Counted from the stretch's first letter, positions 22,504 through 53,700 are shown. The stretch: 64,000 bases of DNA from Elmis aenea (GCA_947652605.1 OX393584.1:30181467-30245466); one strand, 5' to 3'. Translations and numbers: made by a program. The notes: a model not told the origin generated them from the sequence alone.

Positions 22504-23173
22504 TCAAATGACTGTTTGAATAATGCAATGCTGCAGCAAAAAAAGGATTAAAGTATACTGTGTATGTATACAATAACTACTATTAGTTGCTTTAGTAGTT
22601 GGTTGCAGAGTTGTAACTAAACGTTTGTCAGTTTTAGAAATAATGTTATTAAAACCACTTCCTTCAATCAAATCCTCATCATCACTTACGTCTGAACTGC
22701 TAATATTAATTGTCTTCTTAGTCGTCTTATTTCTATTACATAGGTCAAAGGTACAGTAACAATACTCTATGTTATTTGCCATTTCACAATCATCAATTTT
22801 GATATCTTCACAAGATCTACTAATAATAGTATTTCCTGAAACAATGGGCATTATTTTATGCTAAAAATGCTTAATTTATTATTTACCCTGTTGTTGAATA
22901 CTACAACTTTGAGCAGAAGTGGCACATTCTTTGGCATATTTTGTTTCATTGATCGCTAAAAAATTTTCACAGCCTAATAAATTATCATTGGCTCCACAAA
23001 TATAGCACTGTAGGGTAGCAACGCTTTGTATATCTAAAATCAGACAATTTTTTAAACTATTTCTACTTTGTTGTTATTATTAACTTACCTGCTAATAATG
23101 TATATAAAATAATTACAACATGGAAATGAACAAACAGTTGTTTAACATCATTAAAAGGCATAATATTTGCCAT
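22504..23173 (-). CDS. Ly6/uPAR three-finger GPI-anchored protein (sleepless/quiver-like), 3 exons
   Basis: Exons on the minus strand: 23173-23089, 23033-22887, 22835-22504; GT-AG and phase consistent, 564 nt, 187 aa. Residues 1-28 form a signal peptide with hydrophobic core FHVVIILYTLLA. The mature domain begins LQCYICG and has ten cysteines in Ly6 spacing, ending CYCTFDLCN; the C-x-D-x-C-N-type terminus is diagnostic of the Ly6 fold. A Ser/Thr/Asp-rich stalk follows (SSSDVSDDEDLIEGSG), then a hydrophobic tail (YTLILFLL...), as expected for GPI attachment. Insect members (for example sleepless/quiver, boudin, crooked) act at the cell surface on channels or in septate junction assembly; I cannot tell which subgroup this is. 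A second ATG lies four codons downstream at 23161. No close neighbour is functionally linked. Confidence 0.85.
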
Positions 23174-23361
23174 AAAAATATAAAACTATTTAAATAAAAT
23201 TCACCAAGCACATTACGTAAACATTACTTAAATACAGATGGAACTTGTTACAGCTCAAATGTGTTACTAACTTTTGCGCACACGAACAAGATTGGTTTGA
23301 GATCATTCGGTTCTCGTCGCTAAGTTCTTGGAATTTTCATTGAACTCATCATCTGTGAACA

Positions 23362-23669
23362 CAGGAGTGCGTTCAGAAACTGATAACTGGTGTGCTGTGT
23401 ATCAAAAAACTCGTTCAGAAATAAGCTATGTGGACATTGTGAACAAAATGCATTGCGTTCAAAAATTCGTTTAGTGTGCACACAATATGCACATTTTACA
23501 CCCCACCTAGGAGTGGTGTGCGGGTGTGCAAACCATAGAAGAAGTGCTAACCTTATGTGTGGCTTGTGTTTTTGTACTTTAAGGTTAAGTTAAATCGACA
23601 CTAATGACCATGCACACCGGACAAGGCGCGTACCAACACCAGTTTCGAATTTCTGAACGCACTCCCAGT
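23362..23669. mobile_element. Candidate MITE with inverted AGTGCGTTCAGAAA ends
   Basis: CAGGAGTGCGTTCAGAAAC at 23362 is matched in inverted orientation by TTTCTGAACGCACTCCCAG at about 23650-23669. The interior is non-coding. I could not find a clean target duplication, so the element class is uncertain. Confidence 0.5.
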
Positions 23670-23715
23670 AGTAATACATGGTTACACGGTTACAGATGTC
23701 GAACTAGTTTACACC

Positions 23716-24239
23716 CAGGATTACCAGACGTCCCGGATTTTGCGGGATTGTCCCGCATTGTCATGATTTGTCCCGCGTCCCGCACTGTAATAAATATGTC
23801 CCGCAAACCCAACTTTATAATGTTTTTTTTGCATATTAATGTGAGGCAGCATGTTTTTAATAAATATGCAACCCGACAAGTACTGTTTTGAATAAAGTAT
23901 CGGGCTACACATTAAAGTTTGTTTTGTGCTTAGTGAGCCTCTCTCGGTTCCTTATGATTTACTCGGCGATTTGGGCGATCTCTATTGATAAAATCTGACA
24001 TTTGTAAACCTTTCGCGCCAAATGAGCTTACGTGAGTACATTAAAATCTTTATATCTGTCAGTCGTTACTCGTTAGCCCCTGTAAAATCGTATCATCAGC
24101 AAAAAAGCTTCGATATTTACCTAAAATACAAATAATCATCACGAAGAGTAATCCACTACAATGTTTGTTAAGTTGTCTCTCTCTCTTTTTTTTTGTCGCC
24201 ATGTCCCGCAACGGCGATTTTAAAAATCTGGTAACCCTG
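23716..24239. mobile_element. Non-autonomous hAT element with 8-bp target duplication
   Basis: The element starts CAGGATTACCAGA and ends TCTGGTAACCCTG, near-perfect hAT-type terminal repeats. It is flanked on both sides by TTTACACC (23708-23715 and 24240-24247). Its 524 bp carry tgtcccgc-rich subterminal repeats and no transposase frame. The intact target duplication indicates a fairly recent insertion upstream of cic. Confidence 0.9.
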
Positions 24240-24247
24240 TTTACACC

Positions 24248-25197
24248 CAATAATAATTTTTTAACGATCATATTTTTTCTACTTAAATTTTACGACCAAT
24301 ATAATATACCACTTAATCGAAACATCATTTGCGACACGATATTGATTTTAAGTACACAATTAAAACAGCTAAAATTTTTATCGGCTCAATTACTTTTATT
24401 TACAATTTATACTTTGACAGTGTGAGACTGACTTTGGGAAAATATAATCTTTGATGTGAGAAACAAAGAAAAGCTCTACAGTGTAACATATTCGGGCATT
24501 GATGAACTTAATTTGAATATAAAGAAAAGAAAATTCGCAATTATCTTTAGTTTTTGATACGATCGTTAAATGTAACTCGGTGATGTAAATCAGGCTTGAT
24601 CAAATGTTTTTAACTGGACCTTTGCGGGGCGTAGTGGAGTAAAGGGTGGAAACAGTTGATGTCTGCGTCCAGTGGGTGTCATGTTCCACTATTATGATTA
24701 TTTTATGTAATGACAAAGGAGGTAAAATCATAGGTGTAGCATGATTTGTTAACATAATCTTTATTGTCATTATGTTAAGACAATTGATTAGTAGACATCT
24801 TTTGTTATGTCCCATATGACAGCTAAATGTTTATTTACCAGAGGATGCTGCAAGAAAATGTCTTGTAGGATATCTTGTAAGTTTTCTTATTTAAACTTTG
24901 AGTTACCTAAATTTAATTGTCTCACGGTTATTAAGTGTTGATATACACGTTATAAATTATTTTTAGGTTATTTAGAAGCATGGATGTACTTCGGGATTTT
25001 GTCGCTTTTGTCTACAAGCAAGGAACATAGTATGGTTGTGAATTTATTAATGCTTAAGTAATTATGTTAAGAAATACAGTTTTCTTATCATTACGATATT
25101 GACAACATGTTACAAAAATACCATGTTTGTAACCAATTATAAGTGCAGAACAACTATCGTCACTAGTGTAAATAAAGCAAATATTTTTAACAAGGAA
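24248..25197 (+). other. cic upstream region, possible 5' UTR with a small intron
   Basis: No TE ends. A good donor (ATCTT|GTAAGT, intron from 24877) and acceptor (TTTTTAG|GTT, exon from 24967) could define a 90-bp 5' UTR intron. The frame of cic exon 1 is open upstream to an in-frame ATG at 25123, which would add 25 residues. Confidence 0.3.
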
Positions 25198-43549
<18,352 letters not shown>

Positions 43550-44470
43550 TGTGCAATATTTTGTCTTCCCTTACCTCCTTGGTTGAGTTAATCACCAATG
43601 ATGAAGAAATTATATAGTTGCAATTTATTTTAGAATTATTATGTTTCTCTGTAGGCTGTAATTAATTTTCAATTTGCTTGATAATTTACTACTTCCATTT
43701 GGTTTTAAGTGATGTTCGTTTTGATGTGCAATCTCTTTTATTGGAGGATGGCACTTTTTAGCTTGTTTATCTGCTACATATATGTAAATGTTGAATAGAA
43801 TTATGATGTTTGTAAAGTTTTTGTATAAATACGATATTCGTTGATACTAATATTATGTAAGTGCTATTTTGTTAATGTAGTTTTATATTTTTTAGCAGTA
43901 ATAATTTAATCCCCATAGGCTGCCAAATAAGTTTATAGTTGAGATATAGAATATACGTCACAATTTGTTCTCTTTTAATGTATTATCTTAAGGTGCTATT
44001 GTATAGATTATTTTATTTTACTTGGTAGTATTACCTACATATATTTATTGCAATTTAGTATTTGTGTCGTTTAAATTAAGCAAAATAGAGAGATTGTCGT
44101 CAATTAACATAAATAGTACAGTTTATTAAAGTGAGTGAGCGTAGTTAGCCTAAGGCACTTAAAATATGTGATTTTAGTGATCTACAGAGCTTTTAAAACA
44201 AAAGTGCAAATATTGTTTTTTGTTTTATTGCAAGGAACATCCTCTACATATAATGAGCGATAAGACAGAATCGGTTGTTCGTAGTAGTAGATTTTGTAAG
44301 TAATGTGATTCAGTTTCTGCTATGACGTAATTGCTGCTAATAATAGTTATTTGTTAGCTTCTAGAGAAAAAGTTTATCGAGAATATAGTAATATAACCGA
44401 AAGTAATATTAAGATGACCAATAATTTGAATTTTATAAGTACATAATAGTACTGTTGCGTATGTGTTTAA

Positions 44471-44476
44471 AATAAA
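44471..44476 (+). promoter_or_regulatory. Candidate cic poly(A) signal
   Basis: AATAAA 922 bp after the cic stop, followed by TTTGGTCTTG. The stretch 43550 to about 44495 is repeat-free and is the probable 3' UTR. Later AATAAA hexamers near 44735 are alternatives. Confidence 0.45.
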
Positions 44477-44799
44477 GAAATATTTGGTCTTGAAACCAAT
44501 GACAGTTATTGAATGAATGAGGGTGTAATATAATTGTTATGAAGTGTTACATTTTATAGTCAATGATCTCAGTTATCATTAGTAACAAGTTTACACATAG
44601 AATGTACAATATGTGTGATGTTAAAAGCACTTTCTACTGTTCTGTTTGCTCACCTCCACTTTCCCATATGTTATTACTATAGTCCATAATATTTGTACTG
44701 TCATATTTTATTTTATTTAAACATATTGTATAAATAAAATAATACAAACGATAATCGTGCATGTTATTCTTTATAAATAACTGAAAAATTTAGATTTTT

Positions 44800-45381
44800 G
44801 CATTTATGATTAAAAAATACTTTAGGTGAACTAAATATTTTTGGATTGGATTCAGTGACCCACACAATTATGTAAAAAAAAATTAAACAGAATAAAGCGA
44901 GTTTCTGATAACAACTCTTTTAATTAATTAATTAGTACTTCTTTTTAATTTCCCTAGTCTGAGCCAACAAGAGAAAAAAAAAAACAAGTCGGCAAAACCA
45001 TAAGTGTGAACGGCCTTTAACATATGCTTGTAGTTTTAAAATTTTTTGTACACTTTGTACAAAAGTGCACAGATTTTAGTCTATACTCTATAGTTTACTA
45101 ATTAAAATACCTACTTTAGTGTCATACATAATTGACCTGTTATCGCGTGTGGAATTAATTCTAATAACAACTATGAATTAATTCAAAAACCGATTAAAAA
45201 TATTGTGTACCCAAATTATCAAAGTTTTTAAAAATTAGCTGTTTATCGAATTTTTTAATTGTTTTTCAACATTTAATAACTTCGTTCACAAATTTAAACA
45301 GCCTCAAGTTAATTAATATACTTGTACAAATGTGTATTTCTAATCATGGCAAATTAATTTTATAGCTCGTTATTAGAAAAG
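44800..45381. other. Spacer between cic 3' UTR and the next candidate gene
   Basis: AT-rich, with no ORF or repeat ends recognised. The promoter of the 45382 candidate gene would lie here. Confidence 0.4.
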
Positions 45382-47535
45382 ATGCAAAAGTTGTTTGCGT
45401 TAAATTATGTGTTTAAATATCACGTGAACTTTGTTTTGGCCAGTTTGGCAGTTCTGGTAAGTTAATACAATTTGTTTCCGTAAATTGTCAGTTTGTTATA
45501 AATTTTGCGTAACAGGACAAGCACCCCCCACAGACATTAACTTCTCGGACTTCATTAACCCCCCATCAATAAGCATCTATTTAAAAAACCTTGTTTACAA
45601 ACTCTGCGTGTAAAAACAAAACGGACAATTAACCCCCATACAAAAAAAAACGAACATCGTTAACACCCCGTGTAAAAATTCGTTGGACAATTAACAGGTT
45701 TGTCTTGTTTTGTTTTGTATAGGGGATACAAAACAAAACAAGACAAACCTCCTCATTTAAAGTATTGGTTGATTAAATTAACAATGATTGAAAAAGAATT
45801 TATAATGAAATAAAAGCAAAACACTTTTGATTAGAAATTTATGAAATTGCAAGTCAGTGCATATTTTATTGTATCAAGTAATTTTATTTAAAGAGTTATT
45901 ATTTTCAAACTAGAGTTTTTTTTTTACAGGGTGTAATTGTCTTCAAGAAGGAGATTTAAAAAAAGGCTCCCCAATGGAAGCGCCTGCAGAAGAGCCATTT
46001 GGATGTTAAAAAAACTGAGATTTTATTTCGAAACATGTCTATTTTTATTAGGTTTCTGTTACCTTAAATATTCGTATGATTTTTTAAATTGTATTTTCAT
46101 TTAATTACATATCTTTACCATTTACCACAACAAATGAGCCTACCTATGGCAAAAATTAACATTCAAGATGTTAAAAATACATAATCATATCAGAGTTTCT
46201 GCTGAATAGAAAAGATTCACAAACAGACACAAAACTGCCAGAATACTCATTATTGACCATATTAAACTTATGAATGTTTTATTTGCAGCAAAATGCCACG
46301 GGGTGAGTCTCGCTACTCAAGGAGAAGACGCCTTAACAAGCGACGACATATAGATGGAACTTGTCCTTATTGCATTAAATGTATAAAAACAAACACATAA
46401 ACTTATTGTCTTTTATTTTCTGTTAACAGTGTTTCTGCTGATTCTGCAGATGGTGCCGAACCCTCTCCACCTGTCGGTATGTCATAAAAAAGATCTTTGT
46501 ACTTTTTAAATATCGTATAAAGCATTGGTTTCCAACCTTTGGGCAGCGACATAACATCAATCGCCAATTCACGAACTGTTTGAAAACTAAGTGATTCAAA
46601 TCAGAAAAATGTATGCTTTCAAATAGTCTGACACTGTTGCAAAGTCGAAATTCATTATATTGGTTATAACTTTGTTTTCAAACATTTGGGCCGTGTACAA
46701 AAATTTGGGAACCACTGTTTTTTATACTAAGTTATATACCGGATTGATTTTGACCATGAAAAACATTTTTCTAATTTGTAAATTGTATTTGCCTTTTTAA
46801 TCGGCAAAAATTTGTTCTTTTAATTCGTAAAAAAAATAGAATACTTTTAATTAATTGTGCAAAACTTATAATATCATTGATAGACAAAAGTGTACCTTAA
46901 ATTTTTGTTTAAGATCTGTTTTTCATCCCCTGCTTCATAGCACAAAATTTTTTTTATGACATTCGTTTTTACTTTATATGTTTGATATCAGACACATATT
47001 TGCAGCAATGAATACGACAAAGAAATTTTAATATTTGGTCTGTGAATGTATGTAAGCATTTGTTTTTTTAAAATCTATTTTAAGATAAATGAAGGATTTA
47101 AAAAAGTAATGAAAATTTGCATCCCTGGGTGAACACGAGCTCTTATTGCACGTGTTGCCCCCTACATTAAAATATGTGCAAATTGTTTAAATAAATTTTA
47201 ATTCATTTGTATTTTCCAGCTGGTTCCAGCAGTAAGCAGCCCGGTCGCTTTTTATCATCATTATCCCGTAAGTTAGCAAAAAACAAATATGTTTGCATGC
47301 TCTTTGTTGTATCTTCTGCTAATAATCCGTAAAAAAATTAATTTGTAATTAGATTAAAAACGTAATGATTAGTTTTGGTAATTAATTTGTGACTTAAATT
47401 TCGTGATATCTAGAATGTTAATTGTAGCATAATTTTCTTGCAGAGATTATCTCTCCGTCTCTGTGCGATCCTGCCGCATTAAAATTTACAAGAGACTTGC
47501 AAAATATTAATGTGAACTGTAAAAATATTGTTTAA
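45382..47535 (+). CDS. Candidate small secreted protein, 91 aa, 5 exons including a 14-nt microexon
   Basis: I assembled exons 45382-45456, 46289-46302, 46430-46476, 47220-47267 and 47444-47535. Every border is GT-AG, several are strong (CTG|GTAAGT, GGG... GTGAGT, CCC|GTAAGT, TTTTCTTGCAG), and the frame stays open across all four joins (276 nt). Exon 1 encodes a signal peptide (MQKLFALNYV then NFVLASLAVL). The mature part begins near QNATGVSADS, runs through a Pro/Ser/Gly stretch (GAEPSPPVAGSSS) and ends with PGRFLSSLSQ, then a segment with two cysteines 19 residues apart and ...NVNCKNIV before TAA. AATAAA follows 26 bp later. I do not recognise the family; it could be a peptide precursor or other small secreted protein. 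Alternatives: skipping of the microexon, an AG|AG ambiguity at 47444/47446, or a chance assembly. Confidence 0.45.
45696..45750. repeat. Perfect 25-bp inverted repeat with 5-nt loop
   Basis: Arm 45696-45720 and its exact complement 45726-45750 flank AGGGG. The arm is built of TTGTTTTG-like repeats and ends in GTAT. It lies in intron 1 of the candidate secreted-protein gene. The stem is shorter than a typical pre-miRNA. Confidence 0.9.
46523..46717. mobile_element. hAT-like MITE in intron 3 of the 45382 candidate gene
   Basis: The left CATTGGTTTCCAACCTTTGG and right TTTGGGAACCACTG ends are inverted matches. 195 bp, non-coding, with no clear target duplication. Confidence 0.6.
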
Positions 47536-47560
47536 AATATTGAAGGAGCACATTTTTTTA

Positions 47561-47566
47561 AATAAA
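47561..47566 (+). promoter_or_regulatory. Poly(A) signal of the 45382 candidate gene
   Basis: AATAAA, repeated in overlapping form (AATAAATAATAAA), 26 bp after the proposed stop. Its position supports a real transcript end. Confidence 0.5.
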
Positions 47567-47579
47567 TAATAAAAATGAA

Positions 47580-48463
47580 GCTAATAGGTTTGTTTTTATT
47601 AAAAACAATTATGCCGGCATTTTATTATTTGCCTAGTCAAAACACGAGATGCTCCTTTTGCTGGCGTTTTATAAAATGCCGGCTTTCACATAATTAACTA
47701 CGCCACTGGGCATTATTAATATTTCAAGCCATTAACAAGGGTAAGAAAACTTGTTAAACGAAAAACAAAATTTCCAAACATTAAACGACACTGTATGAGA
47801 AAAGGTCGTATGTTAACGTTAAAATCAGTTAGAAAACAACAAAAGATTATAAATTAACATGTGTTGATAAAAGTATAGCCATCATGGCATGAATAATGCT
47901 AGTATAAATCTCTACATGAAACCTCTTTTTGAAGGAAAATTTGATTTCGAATCAAAAAAATAAATATTTACGGAGTTTTCTGTTTAAAGTGACAAAGCTA
48001 CGCACTGGTACAGAAAAATAAAACGCTCGTTATTGCATGAAATTAAATTGGAAAAAGTAAATTTATCAATGTTGAAGTACGAAATTTTTAATAGCGTATA
48101 ACGGAAAAATTACACTATTAAACAGAATTTTTTAACTAGCACGAATTAGAAATTAAAACTGCAACAATTAAAAACGTCTATTATATTTTTATTATTCAAT
48201 AAAAACTAATCGTGAATAAAATACATTTCTAAAAATAGCAATTTTACATTGCATCGATAAAACGGCACTAAAATGCATTTTACCACTTAATGCGTATTCT
48301 GTTAAATGGAATGAAATCATAAATTTTAGTTTTACAGAAAAAATCAAACTATTGTGTGTAAATTACACCTACATTAAAACAGCAATCAGCTTTAAACTGC
48401 ATATACTCATAATCCAGAATATAACCAAATGACGATAAAAAATCTCATCAAAAATAAAAGGGG
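47580..48463. other. Intergenic DNA, no gene seen
   Basis: AT-rich. GCCGGCATTTTAT near 47620 and ATAAAATGCCGGC near 47673 form a short inverted pair, perhaps an old MITE. Nothing else was recognised. Confidence 0.4.
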
Positions 48464-49204
48464 TAAAGGGTTGGCAAATTTCGTTGTTTTCATAGGGAAT
48501 CTCAGTATTTATAAGAGTTCCCTTCCTTGTTTTTTTTTTCGAGAAAAAGTTAATGGTGAAAACTAAAATTGGTTATCGTCTTTTGTTTTCGAGTTATCAC
48601 CGATAACATTGTATTTTCAAATTGACTTCCATTATTTGCGACACATAATTCACATTGCCAAAATATAAACAATCAACAATTAAACGTAATTATTTCTGTC
48701 AAACTATCGTTAAAACATTAGAATGACAATTTGTTTTACCGGTTTATTCTTACTAGGATAAGCCTACTACTAGAAAAAATTAAATATGACAATTTACCTA
48801 ATTTTTGCTATAATGTGAGGAAAATGAATAAGTCGACCCCACATATTACTGGAATGGGGAAAAAGCCTCTTTCTTGTGATGCCACAGCCAAACTATGGAT
48901 TCCATTTAAAAAAATACAACTTAATGTCACAACTCGAATTTCGATTATTTTTGTGAAAAATTGTCTACGCCATTGCATTCTTATCAAAAAAGTGCTTCTA
49001 GAACGTCAAAATTATTTTTCTTTATTTTCATAAACGAGCCATACCTAGTCATAAAACGAAAAATGGAGTTATCGGTGATAACTCGAAAACAAAAGACGAT
49101 TACCAATTGTAGTTTTCACCATTAAGGAAGGGGGGCCAGTTTTTTCACAACTCTTATAGTTACCGAGATTCCCTATGAAAACATCGAAATTTGCCCACTC
49201 TGTA
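48464..49204. mobile_element. Foldback MITE, GGCAAATTTCG family
   Basis: The arms are inverted repeats: GGCAAATTTCGTTGTTTTCA left, TGAAAACATCGAAATTTGCC right, and the GATAACTCGAAAACAAAAGA region. About 741 bp; the right end CTGTA resembles the TACAG ends of other families. A half copy lies at 58970-59360. Confidence 0.75.
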
Positions 49205-50641
49205 CAAAATATAGTTCCGTCCGTATGGAATTAAAATCGAAAAATATTTAAACGCGCCAATTAAATCCAAGCTTCGTAGACACACTATTTACACGCTAAA
49301 TAACAATTATTCGCCCTCATTTCTATTGAATTATAATAATAAAATCACCACAAAGACTAGTCTGCACTTTACTTATCAAAAGTCGAAAAAAGGTAGTTTA
49401 AATTTCATAGACACTTTTTAAAGAAACCCTGACAATTCCTCTCAGTTCGTTTAAATGAGGTCAAAACTGTGTCATCAAAAACTAAACCAGTTAAAATAAT
49501 TTTTCCATTTTTTCATGAATTATATTATCGTACTTTTAACAGATATTGTGGCGAATCCTAAAAAAAAACACACAACGTTTCATAAACACGTTATAGAGAC
49601 GTCGACTAACAGTTATTTTCCTTCAGTCCTTTCAAATGGTGATCTAAAATTTCTTGAAAAATATGAAATGTGCAGAGTCTCAGTTGGTCCAAGTAACTTT
49701 ATTCTGTATTCAGGGGTCTCATCTTGGTCACCAGCACCGGCGCTATAATGATTCTTCAAACAGATTTATCGCATGTCACTTTTTGTTCGCGTCCCATTTT
49801 GATTACCTAAACCTAAAACAATCATTGTCCTGGTTAAGGGATTAACTTCTTGGAAAAAACATCAAATATAAATCCTGAGCTTTCTACTAGATATGTTTTT
49901 AGCTGTTAAAAACACGCTTCAATCATACTTTGCTGTCCTATTAATTTTGATTTCTATCGACAGATCAAAATAAACTGGAAGTGGTTTAGCTGAAGTAATC
50001 CATGTGTTTGATAGGTTTTGTATTGGGCTATTAAATATTTAGTTAATTGTGTACTAGTAAAAACAAAATTAACTTGTTCTCTTCGTCAGACATAATAAAA
50101 TCGCTGTACGTAATAATTATTCATTGACTCATTATTATTGATATTAAATATTAATTAATGCATATCATACTCTTTAGAATGTGTAAATCAACAATCCGAT
50201 TAGAATATTTTATGTTATTGCTGTTTAATTCTATGATTATTCTAAACAAATAAATTTCTTGTCGCGAATTAATTATCTGCTTATTTATTGTTATATCTAA
50301 AAATAAATGAAGGTTAAATAAATCCGACAAGTATTAAATATTTGGTAGTTAACATTTTGACATTTATGCATTAAACACAATTTGTACAATCAATACAGCT
50401 ATTTAAAGTTTTAATCATTTATTAACGTTTGATTGTTGTTGTCATTTTTTTTTATATTACTTACACTTTGATTTTTAAAGCATGTTCCAAAAAAGAAAAA
50501 AGTATGAACACTCACTTGGATTTTAGCAAATTATAGAAAATAAATATGTGTTGTTAGATCAATTTGCACTGCATTAGCGTAGTTATGGGGAAGTTAGGGG
50601 GGGCTTGAGCCTATCATTAGTCGAATGATTCAAGATATATA
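49205..50641. other. Intergenic DNA, no gene recognised
   Basis: A 77-codon open frame at 49515-49748 has no recognisable family and no splice or poly(A) context. It is left uncalled. Confidence 0.4.
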
Positions 50642-50671
50642 TATATAAGAAATTCAACACATCACCTGAGA
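50642..50671 (+). repeat. 30-bp direct repeat, left copy (partner 58388-58417)
   Basis: TATATAAGAAATTCAACACA and the following ten bases are identical at 50642-50671 and 58388-58417. The two copies bracket the whole satellite block and a foldback-type end. Confidence 0.85.
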
Positions 50672-50769
50672 GTAAAAAAGATCTTTCCACCCACGACTTG
50701 AAGAAGAAATTAAGAAATGTTCCAATTTCTAAAGCTCACTATGGAAGAAGTGAATACCTAAGTGACGCT

Positions 50770-53700
50770 TCCTTTAAAGAAAATCGATTTTTTTGTACTT
50801 TTTCCATTTTTCACGAAAAATTAAAAGTCATTTTTTAAGTCTAATAATCCTTAATTTGGCCATAAATAACGTGTATTGGATGTCTTAAGGCATTTGCTTT
50901 AGTTTAAAGAAAATCGATTTTTTTATCGAAAAAAGTACAAACGCTATACGTTTGTATTTTTTCCATTTTTCAGGAAAAATTAAGTCATTTTTTGTCTAAT
51001 AATCCCTAATTTGGCCATAAATAACCTGTATAAGAAGTCTTAAGGCATTTGCTTTAGTTCAAAGAAAATCGATTTTTTTGTCGAAAAAAGTGCAAAGACT
51101 ATAGCATCTGTACTTTTCCCATTTTCCTCGAAAAGTTAAAAATCGTATTTAGGAGCTAATAATCCTTAATTTGTTCCTTAATGACATGTATAAGTAGTTT
51201 AAAGCTATTTGCTTTAGTTTTTAAAAAATCGATTTTTTGTCGCAAAAAGTGCAAAGACTATAGCCTTTGTACTTTTCCCATTTTCCTCGAAAAATTAAAA
51301 GTCGTAGTTAGTAGCTAATAATCCTTAATTTGTTCATTAATAACATGTATAAGTAGTTTAAAGCTATTTGCTTTAGTTCAAAGAAAATCGATTTTTTTGT
51401 CGAAAAAAGTGCAAAGACTATAGTCTTTGTACTTTTCCCATTTTCCTCGAAAAATTAAAAATCGTATTTAGGAGCTAATAATTCTTAAGCAGTTAAAAAA
51501 TTATTTATTCGCAAATATGTGGCTTGAAATGACATTAATAATTTAAAAAATTGCTTTATTCAGTTAATTGTTGAAGTTTCTTACAAACAAAATATTGGAT
51601 TATTTCCTGAAACATTGGTTTGTTATCAGTAAGCAATATAAACATATCCTGAAATTTCAAGTCAATATCTTAGGCAGTTAAAAAAATATTCGTAAATATG
51701 TGGCTTAAAATGACATTAATAATTAAAAAACTTGCTTTGTTCAGTTAATTGTTGAAGTTTCTTACAAATAGAATATTGGATTATTTCCTGAAACATTGGT
51801 TTGTTATCAGTAAGCAATATAAACATATCCTGAAAATTTCAAGTCAATATCTTAAGCAGTTAAAAAAATATTCGCAAATGTGTGGCTTGAAATGACCTAA
51901 TTAATAAAAAAATTTGCTTTGTTCAGTTAATTGTTGAAGTTTCTTACAAACAGAATATTGGATTATTTCCTGAAACATTGGTTTGTTATCAGTAAGCAAT
52001 ATAAACATATCCTGAAAATTTCAAGTCAATATCTTAAGCAGTTAAAAAAATATTCGCAAATGTGTGGCTTGAAATGACATTAATAATTAAAAAATTTGCT
52101 TTGTTCAGTTAATTGTTGAAGTTTCTTACAAACAAAATATTGGATTATATCCTGAAACATTGGTTTGTTATCAGTAAGCAATATAAACATATCCTGAAAA
52201 TTTCAAGTCAATATCTTAAGCAGTTAAAAAAATATTCGTAAATGTGTGGCTTGAAATGACATTAATAATAAAAAAATTTGCTTTGTTCAGTTAATTGTTG
52301 AAGTTTCTTACAAACAGAATATTGGATTATTTCCTGAAACATTGGTTTGTTATCAGTAAGCAATATAAACATATCCTGAAAATTTCAAGTCAATATCTTA
52401 AGCAGTTAAAAAAATATTCGCAAATGTGTGGCTTGAAATGACATTTAATAATAAAAAAATTTGCTTTGTTCAGTTAATTGTTGAAGTTTCTTACAAACAG
52501 AATATTGGATTCTTTCCTGAAACATTGGTTTGTTATCAGTAAGCATTATAAACATATCCTAAAAATTTCAAGTCAATATCTTAAGCAGTTAAAAAATTAT
52601 TCGCAAATATGTGGCTTGAAATGACATTTAATAATAAAAAAATTTGCTTTGTTCAGTTAATTGTTGAAGTTTCTTACAAACAGAATATTGGATTATTTCC
52701 TGAAACATTGGTTTGCTATCAGTAAGCATGATAAACATATCCTAAAAATTTTAAGTCAATATCTTAAGCAGTTAAAAAATTATTCGCAAATATGTGGCTT
52801 AAAATGACATTAATAATAAAAAAAATTGCTTTGTTCAGTTAATTGTTGAAGTTTTTTACAAACAGAAGATTGGATTATTTCCTGAAACATTGGTTTGTTA
52901 TCAGTAAGCATTATAAACATGTCCTGAAAATTTCAAGTCAATATCTTAATTTGTTCATTATTAACGTGTATAAGTAGTTTAAAGCTATTTGCGTTAATTT
53001 TAAGAAAATCGATTTTTTTGTCGAAAAAAGTGCAAAGACTATAGCATCTGTACTTTTCCCATTTTCCTCAAAAAATTAAAAATCGTATTTAGGAGCTAAT
53101 AATCCTTAATTTGTTCATTAATCACGTGTATAAGTAGTTTGAAGCTATTTGCTTTAGTTTAAAGAAAATCGATTTTTTTGTCGCAAAAAGTGCAAAGACT
53201 ATAGCCTTTGAACTTTTCCCATTTTCCTCCAAAAATTAAAAATCGTATTTAGGAGCTAATAATCCTTAAGCAGTTAAAAAATTATTTATTCGCAAATATG
53301 TGGCTTGAAATGACATTAATAATTAAAAAATTTGCTTTGTTCAGTTAATTGTTGAAGTTTCTTACAAACAGAATATTGGATTCTTTCCTGAAACATTGGT
53401 TTGTTATCAGTAAGCAATATAAACATATCCTGAAAATTTCAAGTCAATATCTTAAGCAGTTAAAAAAATATTCGTAAATATGTGGCTTGAAATGACATTA
53501 ATAATTAAAAAATTTGCTTTGTTCAGTTAATTGTTGAAGTTTCTTACAAACAAAATATTGGATTCTTTCCTGAAACATTGGTTTGTTATCAGTAAGCAAT
53601 ATAAACATATCCTGAAAATTTCAAGTCAATATCTTAAGCAGTTAAAAAAATATTCGTAAATATGTGGCTTGAAATGACATTAATAATTAAAAAATTTGCT

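Noticed and set aside
45696..45750. microRNA precursor
   Set aside because: A 25-bp stem and 5-nt loop are too short for a normal animal pre-miRNA. Kept only as a hairpin.
45950..46010. Possible extra exon (GCNCLQEGDLKKG...EEPFG) preceded by a polypyrimidine tract and AG
   Set aside because: Its open frame does not fit the phase of exon 1 of the candidate secreted gene, and there is no good donor after it.
46295..46399. MPRGESRYSRRRRLNKRR open frame
   Set aside because: It reads through the strong GTGAGT donor at 46303. It is more likely intron than a basic peptide gene.
49515..49845. Two overlapping open frames of 63-77 codons
   Set aside because: No family signature, and both are short in AT-rich intergenic DNA.
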